DNA of 64,000 nucleotides from Metridium senile (Eukaryota; Cnidaria; Anthozoa; Actiniaria; Metridiidae): NCBI GenBank assembly GCA_949775045.1, contig OX459098.1, positions 20,172,944 to 20,236,943 of the forward strand, read 5' to 3'. Shown piece by piece: positions 46,391 to 57,025 of this stretch (position 1 is its first letter; each line of letters starts with the position of its first letter). The notes under the pieces were generated by a model. It saw only the letters and a program-made list of their open reading frames with translations, ran no database searches and was not told where the DNA came from. The position numbers and the translations under genes were made by a program.

Positions 46391-47310
46391 TAATAATAAC
46401 TTACAATTACTAAATTGATAGTTCACAGAATACAATTGGCGGAACATTGATTCTTTCAGCTGAATTAAGTCCTTTAGCATATGAGTGAAAATGCAAACTA
46501 ACGTCTCACAAGCTTATTTCCGGTGTGTAAAACATTTGTTTAGAAGTCAATTTGATGTAGCGTTTGATGTGCATCCTTCTTTAATTTCCACTATATAAAC
46601 CAATATTGTCACATTATGTTCTTCCAAAGAAAAGACTTTTCAGGGAAAAGAGAAAGTCAAGTGTATGTGGTTCAGTAAAGCAAATAATAGCAAAAATATT
46701 GCTTTTATCATTTGTTAGCTTCGAACAAACTACAGAATGATTAAAAGGAGTCTTAAAAGCGACTAGTGCCCAGTCATACTCGTCCAAAACAAGAGAATTG
46801 TTGAATTTTACTTTTTTTGCCTGTAGCGCCTTAAATAGCACGGACCCCCAATTCTTTTTCGCTTTTCACATTGATAATATAATAATCATTTTGAACCTTG
46901 AAAAAATTAATATCGTTTTCGAGCGCATTCCATAGTTATTTGGAACTTTTATAGATTCATGACCACAAAAAATTACTCTGGTAATACATTGATGATCAAG
47001 AAATTGCCAAATGTTTTGCTTTTGAAAAGCTAGAAGATATGATAACAATAGTAAAAGACCTAATTTGTCAGAATCTCTTGTAGCTAGGATTTAAGTAAAG
47101 ATATTGCCTGTTATTGTAGTAATTTTATTTCCAACGAATATAGTGCCTTACACTACCCCTCACAGTTCTAAAACGAGCACGGTGACCCTCCTTTTTTGAT
47201 TTCAGTTTTGAGTTCTACCAATATAATATATCATATTGTATTTAGAAAAAGTTAAAAAAAATTATATCGAAGGAATCCATGAGTCCCGAACTACCTTAAA
47301 CTTATTAGAC
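46391..47310. repeat. Segmental duplication B, copy 2, right part (5' flank of gene 4)
   Basis: Matches 19,080-20,345 and, inverted, 58,275-59,160. No supported gene. Confidence 0.75.
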
Positions 47311-47410
47311 AGTTTGATGTGTAATATGGCTGGATATTTTACTCGCCTTAAGGCTCGCCAAAATAAAGCTTATCACTCGTAAAATATCTAGCCATATTAC
47401 AGATCAAACT
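47311..47410. repeat. Promoter-proximal hairpin of gene 4
   Basis: AGTTTGATGTGTAATATGGC pairs with GCCATATTACAGATCAAACT around a CTTAAGG centre. It is immediately followed by an AT run that includes the TATA region. Confidence 0.8.
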
Positions 47411-47506
47411 ATCTATTAAATAATATATATATATATATATTTACCAATTATTGTCAAAGAAATACCGACTTCGTCTATGTACTTGTATGTGTTTATGTAG
47501 AACTAC

Positions 47507-49063
47507 GTGACAATCTACTTCACTGTCCTGTTTGGAGTGTTGCTATGGAAACCATCATTCGCTGATACTTGTAGCGCTGCACCATATCAAGTTCCAGGTC
47601 ACGTGCTCGTTTATCACGTGATTCAGTCCTACAAGAGTACCAGTTCTTCAGACAGATGCCTCGACAAATGTGCAGGTAACTCGTCGTGTCAGAGCATCAA
47701 CTGGTACAGTAAGACAGGCCTGTGTCAAATCAACAGAGGTAGTCACCTCTCCTATCCTGAAGGGCTTGTTGCAGACTCAACTGGAAGCTACATGCTGTAC
47801 AGCCGTCACCCGATGGTTACCTGTAGCAACAAGTATTGTAGTCATCCAGAGATTTGCTTGATGGAAGATGGAGTCGATTATCGGTGTCAAGGTTAGTGAT
47901 TGGAGATTTCCTATGGGAACACTAATTATTGAAAGATCGAGCACGATCGATGCATATCATACATGAAACTGCAAAAAGCGTGCATCTAGTATAACACTTC
48001 CAATGGATAAGACTGATTTCAAGGGCTAATCACCAATTGAGCTGATGATACATGGGTGTCATCAAAAAATTATCCGTATTAGTATTGTACCATTGCAGAA
48101 CTGCTCCATCTCGCTGCAATAGAACTCTGCACATTTGTGACTTTTCTGCAGTTTCCGTTCACAGTAGGTGGGCTTAGTGTTTACAAATGTTGGTATTGTG
48201 ACGCTATTTTGCCAACCATTTTTGCAATAGATTTTTTAATTTTCTTTGTTCCATTAACAATGGTTAGTTGGCAAAACCATAACAAAATATGCCACTGTAC
48301 ATCCACCAACAGAGCTTTTAATGAATTAACGCTACAATTTTTGGTAGCAACAGCTATGACTTACATTGATGCGCTCAAACAGTACGTACTCATTTCCTTA
48401 TTTGGGGAAATGCACTTTGTTGATCAAAAGTATAATTGCCATAGTGATAAGGTTATTATTGTATTTATTTTTTAGCTTGTGGTTCACCATTTGGAATGCA
48501 AGATAGACGCATTAAGGATTCGCAGCTCTCTGCTTCATCTTCCTATCATAATTTCCTTACTCCTAATCGTGGTCGTTTACATTCAACCCTTTCTGATGGT
48601 AGCTGGTCAGCTAAAACAGTTATTATAGGTGAATACCTACAGATTGATCTTACCAAGATGCACATCATCAGTAAAGTTGCTACACAGGGTCGGTACACTG
48701 GTTATCAATGGGTGACCAAGTACTACCTTAAGTACAGCCAAGATGGCGTCAACTGGGAGACATACAAGTATGGAGGCAATGTGAAGGTACACACATGATA
48801 ATGATAATATGATGATGATGATGGTGAGCGATGATGATGATAACGCTGATTTTCAGGGTGCATTTAAAAACTTATAAAAACGTAATTGTGACCATTACAA
48901 ACTTCATCACCATTACTATTGTCACCAATACATTTCTTTCTTCCAGAAATTCCAAGGAAATACAGACCACTCAACAGTCGTGACTCACCACCTGCCAATT
49001 CCAGTAGCAGCAAGGTTGATCAGACTCGTAGTTTTATCATATGGAGTGCACATATATCGATGA
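47507..49063 (+). pseudogene. Gene 4: PAN - F5/8C paralogue with frameshifted last exon
   Basis: Exons are a leader and PAN exon to 47,891 (donor GTTAGT), 48,476-48,786 and 48,947-49,063. Exons 1 and 2 are intact (CGSPFGMQDRRI opening; spike loops YHNFLTPN, LSDGSWSAKTVI and RYTGYQW). In exon 3 a 2-bp gain (CACATATATCG against ACATATCG) shifts the frame and brings in TGA at 49,061-49,063. This removes the final MRVELYGC with its domain-closing Cys. The product would be about ten residues short and probably unstable, so I class it as a likely pseudogene, although expression is not excluded. As in gene 2, no in-frame ATG lies after the upstream TAG. AATAAA is at 49,366-49,371. Confidence 0.8.
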
Positions 49064-49459
49064 GGGTGGAACTGTATGGATGGGCTATCCCATAAATATG
49101 CACCATGCATTGAAACGTATTACGTCATAGTATTACATGTGATATTTATTTTATATCACCAAGGCAACACCTGACGTTTTAAGATACAAGAGATGACACA
49201 ATATTTGTTTGATATCTCCATGGAAACACATTATGTCACAGCATGAGACGTGATATTCGTTTTATACATGTATAAAGAATACATTTTATTGTAGGTTTAG
49301 ACAGGTGTTACATGTATCTGTTAAACTACAGCTTATTGGTTCGGTCATGGTTTATATTATTTGACAATAAACTGATCCATACAATATTACTGAATACATT
49401 AAACTGTTAATTTAGGGGAGGTAGTTACATAAATAGTTTTTCTCAATGTGTCAGTTTCA
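49064..49459. other. 3' flank of gene 4
   Basis: The original end codons, the CCATGGAAACACATTAT motif and AATAAA are recognisable. It runs convergently into the 3' end of the small minus-strand gene. Confidence 0.55.
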
Positions 49460-51289
49460 TCAACAGCAATGGTGATAACACACAGGATTTGAGCATTGAC
49501 TGCACGGCATTTTGCTGCACCCTTCGGCATTTGCTGCTTCATCCCCTTGATTGTATAAGGTACGCCCCGCTCCATCAAAACCAACGTCATCTCGTAGACT
49601 GGCTGAAACTAAAACAAAACAATTTAATTATCTTGCTTCCGTATAGGGCACTGTATGGCTACTTTGAAATTTCATGAGCTAGCGCTAAAGAACGTAATGA
49701 CTGATCAGCAAAGTGTCAATGAAAACCCGTAAAAAATTGCTTGAATCCTGTATTAGATCAAGACTTACTTACTGCAAAGCTAACGAAAGAAAATCAGTGG
49801 CGGATCCAGCTAGTGGGTGCAGGGGGTGCGCACCCCTCCCTGAGATGACCTTATACCCTCATTTAACCCTATTTTGTGTGTCTCCTTTGTGATAATTTTG
49901 TGGTGTGCACCCCCTTATCAAGTGACCTGCACCCCTCCCTGAAGAAAATCCTGGATCCGCCACTGAAAATGAAATGAAAAAGTTAGAATTGTTCTGGTGT
50001 GATTTCCTGAGATTAATGGTAGGGAATGGATGGGAAAGACAAAATGAACAGTGAGGGAGAAGAAACGTATGCACTTAAATACAGAAACACGGATCCGGAG
50101 AAAATTGTTGGGACCTCATCAATACGAGATTTTACTATATTATATATATATATTTAAGATATTAGAAGTATATCACACACGTGTGCAGAAGAGCGAACTC
50201 ACACTTAACAAAACAACTACTATTCATAAACCCGTCAGCCAAATTTGTTAGAGATCCTTGGATCAAAATTGAGAAACTGCTAAATGTTGATAAAGAACAA
50301 GGGAAAAGATCTACGCAAGACAGAAAAGCCATCAATGGACTGCTATACAACAGAATTTTGTTTCTCTGTAGTAATAGACAAGAGCGGCCATCTTGGATCA
50401 CACGCGGTCAAACCCTTTCCTAGTATTTTGGCAAAGGGGTAACACGTGACGCGTGGTTTAGGCTTAAATAAGTGCGTGATTCGTGAAAATAATATTCTGC
50501 GACAAATGGAGTTTGCGGAAAACTGGGATGCTTTCAATTTGTTTGCTAATAATGTACGCGATTTTCTGATCGACAAACCGAAGTTGCAAACGGTCAACTT
50601 TATGTAAACAAAAGTGGCGGCCGAAAAGAGCGGGAATATAAATGGTAAGCGCATCTACTAACCAAAAAAGAGCGGGAAAATAAATGGCTAACGCGTACGC
50701 GTCAAACCGAAAAAAGTAACACAAAAAATACTTCAACCTCAACACCGCCGGAAATTATTTTTGGAAGGACGAGCTATAAATATCATTAAGAACTTAAGAA
50801 CCCATGAGCTTGGCTAATTTTATTCGAATTTTCTCGATAATATTGATATGTTGTCATGCATGCCAACATCGTGCGAGTTCAAATCGGATAAAGTGGGAAA
50901 ATGTGTAAAGTAGGGCAGCCAATTAAACATCGGTAGAAATTTCCGCCCTTTTATTTTACTCTGAATTAAAAAACGATCTTCAGCACTCAACAATAAACGA
51001 GATTTACTGTTTTGACGAGTTTTGTGGTCCTAAAACGAGATATTTCCGGGATCAGCTTACGTCCAAAATCTGCCAAATAAGATGAGAGAGTTGGTATGTA
51101 TGTAAACTATGTGTGGCTCCAAAAGTTCAATAAACATATTTTGATACTTGCCCTGCATGCGTCACCGCTTTAGAGTCAGAAATAAACTTGAGTAGTACCT
51201 GTATCTGGGTTGTCTTGGAAGTCAGCTGGCTTCGCTATTATGCTCCCTATCATCAACACTAACAGTAGCAGAGAAACTTTACGAAACAT
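49460..51289 (-). CDS. Small secreted cysteine-rich peptide precursor, two coding exons
   Basis: Coding exon 1 (51,289 down to 51,199) starts MFRKVSLLLL, a strong signal peptide, and ends in phase 1 at CAG|GTACTA. Coding exon 2 (49,602 down to 49,460) follows a textbook acceptor (TTTTAGTTTCAG) in the matching phase and ends with TGA. The product would be about 77 residues: signal peptide, acidic propeptide-like linker, then six Cys in the last 20 residues with spacing C-x4-C-x2-C-x4-C-x3-CC. A further 5' UTR intron is supported: acceptor TTATGTAG before 51,328 and donor CTAAG|GTAAGT at 52,194. Small Cys-rich secreted peptides in cnidarians include venom components, antimicrobial and skeletal or signalling peptides; I cannot tell which this is and name no family. 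A MITE sits in the 1.6 kb intron. Confidence 0.65.
49795..49965. mobile_element. hAT-like MITE, 171 bp
   Basis: CAGTGGCGGATCCAG and CTGGATCCGCCACTG are exact inverted ends. The interior has GCACCCCTCCCTGA in both orientations. Flanks share AAAAT. The end sequence resembles hAT-type MITEs; a related end (CAGGGGCGGATTTAGG) begins at 63,545. Confidence 0.85.
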
Positions 51290-51939
51290 CTTTGCTGTTC
51301 GGTGTACTGGTTCAGGTTATGAAGCGAGCTACATAAGAAAAAAGCAAGGGAAAAGCGTTTTTTAGTATATAATAAATATATATTAACCGCAACAGCTAAC
51401 ATATTAAAATGGTTATAATTGTGGCTTAAATCATGACATTAGAACGGTTTAAAATGTGGGTTCCGCGTGTAGTGTGTAGAAGCAATAGGAAAAGCTCTTC
51501 CTGGGCAGGTTGTAAACTTCTGGGAAACTGTAAAAATGTACAAGTTTGGGCTTCGTCAAATTCTTAAAAAACGCACAAATGTGCCACAAATTTTATTGCT
51601 CAGAACTAATAAATAGCATCTCATCTCAAGGTAGAATGCTACTTTATATCGGGCAGAATAGGTGCCACTTTTGAGAAATTTGCAATTTTCTAAACCCGTT
51701 AATCTTTGCTTTTCGTGTCACGCATATAGAGTCTCGATAAATTTATATATCTCGTAATTTGTACAACCTAAAACCTAAAAACATTTTGCTTTTTCTAGTC
51801 AGGCGAGATATCAACCATAGTTTAGACCCCAAAAAATAAAACGGATTTTGAAAAAAGGCCTGTGCGAACTTGAAAATCAGTGTCGTTCGGCGGTTTTTGG
51901 ATCGATGTACGAAAATTCGCCTAGCGGTCGAAATTTGAG

Positions 51940-52170
51940 TAAAAATGTAAAATAACTATGGGTTAAACTAGTGTGGACTGCGTCGATGTTTGTAAGGAAA
52001 TATAATTTGAATAGAAATGTACGATATCTAGCGGTTAAACCGATGTTTGTAAGGAAATATAATTGGAGTAAAAATGTACGATAACTATCGGTTAAACTAG
52101 TGGGGACTTTGCAATGCATGCTTGGCCGAAGAGAAAAATTGGAGTATAAAAATGTACGATAACTGATCGA
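51940..52170. repeat. Minisatellite (AGCGGTTAAAC family) in 5' intron of the small gene
   Basis: About three to four degenerate units with GTACGATAACTA, GGTTAAACTAGTG and GTTTGTAAGGAAATATAAT. Same family as 1,975-2,330. Confidence 0.7.
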
Positions 52171-52193
52171 TCAAAATAATTTAGATAACTTAC

Positions 52194-52273
52194 CTTAGAA
52201 GCGATAAGAGAAGTTGTATTCAGGATTTAACTTGAAGTCTTCGATGTTCACTGAGATTAAGCCAATTATATAG
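52194..52273 (-). promoter_or_regulatory. Promoter and 5' UTR exon of the small cysteine-rich gene
   Basis: On the minus strand CTATATAATTGG (52,273-52,262) is a TATA box. About 75 bp downstream lies TTCTAAG|GTAAGT, a near-consensus donor ending a leader exon at 52,194. It splices plausibly to 51,328. Confidence 0.5.
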
Positions 52274-53279
52274 ACCTGTTGAGCATTAATTAGAATTCAG
52301 TTAAGCAGATCTGTAAGCAGCTAATTAACCACACACACGGCAAAATGGCAGATTTAATGACACCTGAAGTTTAAACTTTACTGGTGGTAGACATGGATTT
52401 TTGTGGCTACTGCATTCTGGAAATGCGTAGCCACTATGTCATCGAGTCGTGTAATGTAATGTAATGTAAGTTAGTAAACTAGGTATAAACTCCATGTAGG
52501 CTAAATTGTCTTACACATCCTTATGTATGTTTTGTATAAATACATTGTATTTGGTATACATAAGTTTATACCCGTAACTATACCACAGGAAGCCCACTTC
52601 GCACCAGGTAGTGGTACGTTGATAAAAGAAGATGGCCGCTCATTTGTCTCTTCAAAAATGTCTCGGAAATGCCAAAAAACCGCAGCAAATGCACTAAAAC
52701 CTACTTATGACAAATTAGTATTTATCAAAGCCCCTGTATTGGTTAATCTTTCTCAAGTTTATCGTCGACTTAACGTCGAAAGAATGCATTCTTCTACTTG
52801 ACGTTTAATAGATGAACTTCGCTCGCGTCTCAAAGTGTTCCATGTCACGTCGAAAATCCTCAAATATAAGGACTAACATGGATATATAAGCTTCATACTC
52901 CGGTAAAAGAACAATAATTGATTGATGTAAAACATATCAAAATACATCTGAAAAATATTTATACGTACCATTTTTCAAACGAGGCATTTGAAATTCACGA
53001 CACGTGGGGGTAAACAACTTTTACTTGAAAAGCTAGACTAGTTGATACTACAATCAAATTATTTTCTTTTCTATTTTTTTTCTTACTATTACACTTTAAT
53101 TAGTCACTTTTGTTGAATATTAAAACATTTCGCTTCTGACAGTGCTCCTTCGTTTGAAAACTTTCTGTACACATTTGCCCTCATATAATCACACAACTAA
53201 CTTGATATTTATTAGTAACATATTATATATATACACAGAATTATTTTTATTTTTAGCTACTTTTTTGCTTTAAGTATTT
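52274..53279. other. Intergenic, no gene seen
   Basis: AT-rich. A short GTAAT pentamer run is at about 52,450-52,470. The 92-codon ORF at 52,523-52,801 has no recognisable domain. Confidence 0.45.
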
Positions 53280-53345
53280 GTAAAGACCATTGAGACTAGT
53301 GTAATGGGCTATATAAGAATTAAAGTTATTATTATTATTATTCCT
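53280..53345 (+). mobile_element. Truncated non-LTR element 3' tail
   Basis: TGGGCTATATAAGAATTAAAG followed by (TTA)n matches the 3' end and tail pattern of the CR1/L2-like element at 34,950-35,846. Only the extreme 3' end remains. Confidence 0.55.
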
Positions 53346-53844
53346 TCTGCACCAAAGACTAATCTTACGCATTTGTTGCAATATATTGCACTGTCCTGTC
53401 CATATATGTAAGCTGTATCTGTGACTGTATAACTACAATAGCATACCAAATTATTTCTAGCATAATATTTACTCTTCCTAAATAATTTTATATTATATAT
53501 CTCAAACAGAACTTTTAGACCATCGTTACGCAGTTATTTTTTTTTATCTTAAAACGTTTTCATAGAACCCACTTTTAAAATGGAAATGATAATTTGTGTA
53601 AAATAACAGGTATTAAAAGATCCTTCCTCCCAAATTTTATACCATTTTTCAACCTACTCCCTAATATTTTCGACCATTTCTCCCTCCTCCCTGATTTTCT
53701 TTGTTCTTCGTTAATATAAACTATTGAGGCTATTCATTAGAGTGCAAATGGTACAAATTTGAACCATTTAATAGTTTGTATTTCAGAGATAAGCTGTTCG
53801 TATGAAATTGGCCCAAATAATATTAAAATATTAATCAGTTTTAA
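53346..53844. other. Intergenic with pyrimidine-rich stretch
   Basis: A C/T-rich segment lies at about 53,620-53,700 (CTCCCTCCTCCCTG-type); a second is at 54,330-54,440. No gene seen. Confidence 0.5.
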
Positions 53845-53989
53845 TAGAGTACAAACACTAAAAGTGTGCAACATAAATACCACTAAATACTGCTAAATTA
53901 TGCAAATTATTTTGTTCTCTATTGTTTAATCAACACTATTTAGTGGTAAATAGTACAAAGTATTGCACACTTTTAGTGATTGTACTCTA
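53845..53989. mobile_element. Fold-back MITE, 145 bp
   Basis: TAGAGTACAAACACTAAAAG and the reverse complement of TTTTAGTGATTGTACTCTA pair at the ends. Inner segments CACTAAATA and TATTTAGTG also pair. Confidence 0.8.
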
Positions 53990-54005
53990 AGACCTTATAG
54001 TTTAA

Positions 54006-54307
54006 TAATAGGCCCTTTGCAGGACATGTCACAGAAAAACATCGAAAAATATACTTGGAACGGGAAAAACTAAAAGCTATCCCGATTACTAACTACCTTT
54101 GAAACCTTGAGTTTCACAAACGAATAGGAAAAAGAAGAGGAATAATTTTAAGTATTAGATTGAATTGAAACTCCAAAGTAAAGAATAAATTATCTCAAAA
54201 GATAAAGTGTTTTGTTTGGCAATTTTTTTACCCCGCGTTTTTGCACTCCAAAATCCCGTTCCTATGCTGTATCTAGGCACGAGACCAAGTCCTGCAAAGG
54301 GCCTATT
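54006..54307. mobile_element. MITE with perfect 20-bp TIR
   Basis: TAATAGGCCCTTTGCAGGAC at the left end and its exact reverse complement at 54,288-54,307. The interior of about 260 bp has no gene. The target duplication cannot be resolved because the flanks are TA-rich. Confidence 0.9.
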
Positions 54308-54566
54308 AATTAGGTAAAATCGACCTTCTCCCTCCTCCCTTTATATTTTAATTCTCCCTCCTTCTTCTATTTTTATCTCTTTTTCTTTCTCCTCCCTGTT
54401 TATTTTTGCTGTTTCTCCCACTTCCCTGATCAGTTCCTCTCCTCTCTTAAAAAGCTTTCTTTACTAAAATACTTGATGATTTTTATTTCATGGTATGTTT
54501 TTTTAAACCGCTTGGAAAATACTCGGTTTGCATTTGGATGTGATGTTATTGATTCTTAAAGGCTTT

Positions 54567-54765
54567 GGCAAACTGCTTCAACTTTTGTTTCAACATTGGT
54601 TCGATTTTGTTGAACGCTGCACATGTAGAATGGTTGTTGAACCATATTGAACGTAGGAAGCAAACGGTTTAAATTCAATAATGTTGGTGTGACAAACGGC
54701 TTCAATATTGCCATTCAACAAAATCGACCAGATGTTGAAGCAAATGTTGAAGCCGTTTCCACGGG
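54567..54765. mobile_element. MITE with CAACATTGGTTCGATTTTG ends
   Basis: AACTGCTTCAACTTTTGTTT through GATTTTGTTGAA is mirrored by TTCAACAAAATCGACCAG through ATGTTGAAGCCG, an imperfect inverted repeat of about 50 bp. Confidence 0.75.
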
Positions 54766-54900
54766 CTATAACATCGGTTTAAATAATCAAAAAAGGAATA
54801 TCAGACGAAAACAGAAAAAAGGAATTTTTCTTTAAGTATGGATAAAAGGCATTGAATAATGGTAAATTTCATGCTACATCGATCTTGAATTGTCTGGGTG

Positions 54901-55479
54901 TTCATTGATCGAGTGGATAATTTTTGAGACAATACTGGAATTAATTTTGCTGCTGCCATATGACGTGAATCAATATTGCGTCTACTTGGGGGTCATTATT
55001 GCGACGGGTATCAATATTGCGTCAACTTGGGGGTCATTATTACGACGGAAATCAATATTGGTGCAACTGGGGGTCATTATTGAGACGTGAAACAATATTG
55101 CGTCAACTTGGGGGTCATTATTACGACGGGTATCAATATGGCGTCAACTTGGGGGTCATTATTACGACGGGTATCAATATGGCGTCAACTTGGGGGTCAT
55201 TATTGCGACGGGAATCAATATTGCTGCAACTGGAGGTCATTATTGAGACGTGAATCAATATTGCGCCAACTTGGGGGTTATTATTGCAACGGAAATCAAT
55301 ATTGCTGCTGTACAGGCGCTCTGAGTTACGATAAATTGATTCCCGTCTCAATAATGACCCCCAGTTGCAGCAATATTGATTCCCGTCGCAATAATGACCC
55401 CCAAGTCGCCGCAAAATTGATATGACAGCAGCAAAATTGATTCCAGTATTGTTTCAAAAATTATCCACTCGGTGAATCA
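54901..55479. mobile_element. Fold-back element with internal 41-bp tandem repeats
   Basis: The ends GAGTGGATAATTTTTGAGAC and its near complement form arms of about 60 bp. Between them lie about eight direct units of GGGGGTCATTATTGCGACGG plus AATCAATATTGCGTCAACT, then two units in reverse orientation (AATAATGACCCCC). Overlapping ORFs here are repeat artefacts. Confidence 0.85.
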
Positions 55480-55480
55480 A

Positions 55481-55522
55481 AACAATAGAGTTATCCCGGC
55501 TAGCAGGGACAACTCGCCTTCA
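55481..55522. repeat. Palindrome centred on CTAG, shared with 60,397-60,437
   Basis: GAGTTATCCCGG and CAGGGACAACTC flank a central CTAG and nearly pair with each other. The about 42-bp block is found inverted at 60,397-60,437; duplication C copy 1 (about 23,641) lacks 18 bp of it. Confidence 0.75.
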
Positions 55523-55524
55523 TG

Positions 55525-55800
55525 TTTCGCTACTCGTTTAGAATTTTCTTATTTGAAGTACAAGCGAATGTGTTTCGCTGAAGTTTAGGTTAGATGCGAG
55601 TGTGTCTCGCTGAAGCGAATGTGTTTTGTTACCCGTTTAGAATTTTTTTTATACATTTGAAGTACAAGCGAATGTGTTTCGCTGAATTTTAGGTTAGCTG
55701 CGAGTGTGTCTCGCTAAAGTGAATATGTTTCGCTGTTTTGTAATAATTTTCTGTTGTTTGAAATGAAAGTGAATGTGTTTTGCCGTTTGTTATAGTTTTT
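55525..55800. repeat. About 125-bp tandem repeat with AGCGAA...TTCGCT mini-palindromes
   Basis: GCGAATGTGTTTCGCTGAA and GCGAGTGTGTCTCGCTGAA alternate, with TTTAGAATTTTTT spacers, in two to three degenerating copies. Each core is a short palindrome around GTGT. Confidence 0.8.
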
Positions 55801-55820
55801 TAGCTTTGGTATTTTTAAAT

Positions 55821-56220
55821 AGCATGCTTTTAGTATTAAAACTACTATACATTTTAGAACGACGGAGGAATTAAGAAACGTTCTAAGCTGAAAGTTTAAA
55901 AATTTCTCAATCGATCAAACTGAAGAATCGCCTGATGGCGTCAGTAGCGCGCGCTCTTCAAGTCAAAATTCATTCACAAAACATATTATAGGTCAAACTT
56001 AAAAGGAAATAATAGTAACAACAAATTACTAAAACTAGAAAAACTAGAACATTTTGTGAATGAATTTTGACTTGAACAGCGTGCGCTACCTACTGACGCC
56101 ATCACACGATTCCTCAGTTTGATTGAGAAAGCCAGATTAAAAAACTGTTCTTGAACTTTTCTTAATTACTCCGTCGTTCTAAAATATATAGTAGTTTTAA
56201 CACTAATTATAAAATATGCT
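55821..56220. mobile_element. Fold-back MITE, 400 bp, about 170-bp arms
   Basis: AGCATGCTTTTAGTATTAAA and the right end (TTAATTATAAAATATGCT-like) bound it. Arms share TTTAGAACGACGGAG, GATGGCGTCAGTAG and AAGTCAAAATTCATTCACAA. The spacer is about 60 bp. Confidence 0.9.
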
Positions 56221-56320
56221 AGTGAGTGTGGATATAATAACACCCATTAGTATCCAACAACTTATGGTCTATCACAAATCGCACGCTCTCATTGGCTACT
56301 CAACCATGGGCTATTGGGTT

Positions 56321-56395
56321 ATGACAGTGATCAAAAGGTTGTGGACTCACGTCGCGCAGCGGAGTGAGTCAGCAACAAATTTTGATCACTGTCAT
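56321..56395. repeat. Hairpin, 16-bp perfect arms
   Basis: ATGACAGTGATCAAAA and TTTTGATCACTGTCAT are exact complements; a GGACTCAC/GTGAGTC pair is nested inside around a CG-rich loop. Confidence 0.85.
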
Positions 56396-56709
56396 GACGA
56401 ATATCGTTGTCGATAAGAGTACAGACAACGCTAAACCACATTCGATTTGTTTTGTTTTTTTACAACACAAACCAAAATAAATGTACAAAAAGTAAAATGT
56501 CAGTTAACGGACGAAACATGACGAATTTGTCACGCATCGAACTCAATGGTTTCTCTTCAAGGTACGGAAAATCACACAATTTACGAAAACCATCTTTTTT
56601 TCAGCCGGAAAAAAACAAATATGCTACTTTTCATACAGAAATACAGTGCACTGTTTGTCTTGAGAGACTGCTGAGTGAAGTTGTAAAAGTACAATAATCC
56701 AAGAAGGGA

Positions 56710-57025
56710 GTATCTAATTGTCGCGTGTCGCGGGTCGCGGGTAGAAGTCGCGGTTCGCGAGTAATTGTCGCGGGTAAAAGTCGAGGGTATGAAAAAAGTC
56801 GCGGGTAAAATTCGCGGGTATGAAAAAAGTCGCGGGTAAAAGTCGCGGGTATGAAAAAAGTCGCGGGTAAAAAAATTATTATTTTTTCATTTTCATGCAC
56901 TTGTTTTTATTATTATTATCATGAAAATCCATAAATGAATATTAACATCCATTAAAACTTACTTTGTTAATAAAAACATGCAATTCTTGTACAAAATTAT
57001 TTAGATCATATAAAATATTAACATT
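56710..57025. repeat. CpG-rich minisatellite unit, copy 1
   Basis: Repeats of GTCGCGGGTAAAAGTCGCGG and GTATGAAAAAA (about 30 bp), then a shared non-repetitive tail ending AAATATTAAC. It is a striking CG-rich island in AT-rich DNA. The second copy is at 59,730-60,030. Confidence 0.85.

Noticed and set aside
50181..50654. Opposing ORFs of 80-103 codons
   Set aside because: They lie in the intron of the small minus-strand gene and show no recognisable features.
54999..55425. Overlapping ORFs of 84-112 codons on both strands
   Set aside because: They arise from the 41-bp tandem repeats; frames drift between units.
56407..56697. 96-codon ORF
   Set aside because: No domain, no start context, flanked by repeats. 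A stretch ending TCAAG|GTACGG could be a donor but nothing else supports a gene.
56631..56900. Minus-strand ORF with repeated Pro/Ala/Thr and Arg/Phe motifs (also 59,593-59,940)
   Set aside because: It is a translation of the CpG-rich minisatellite.
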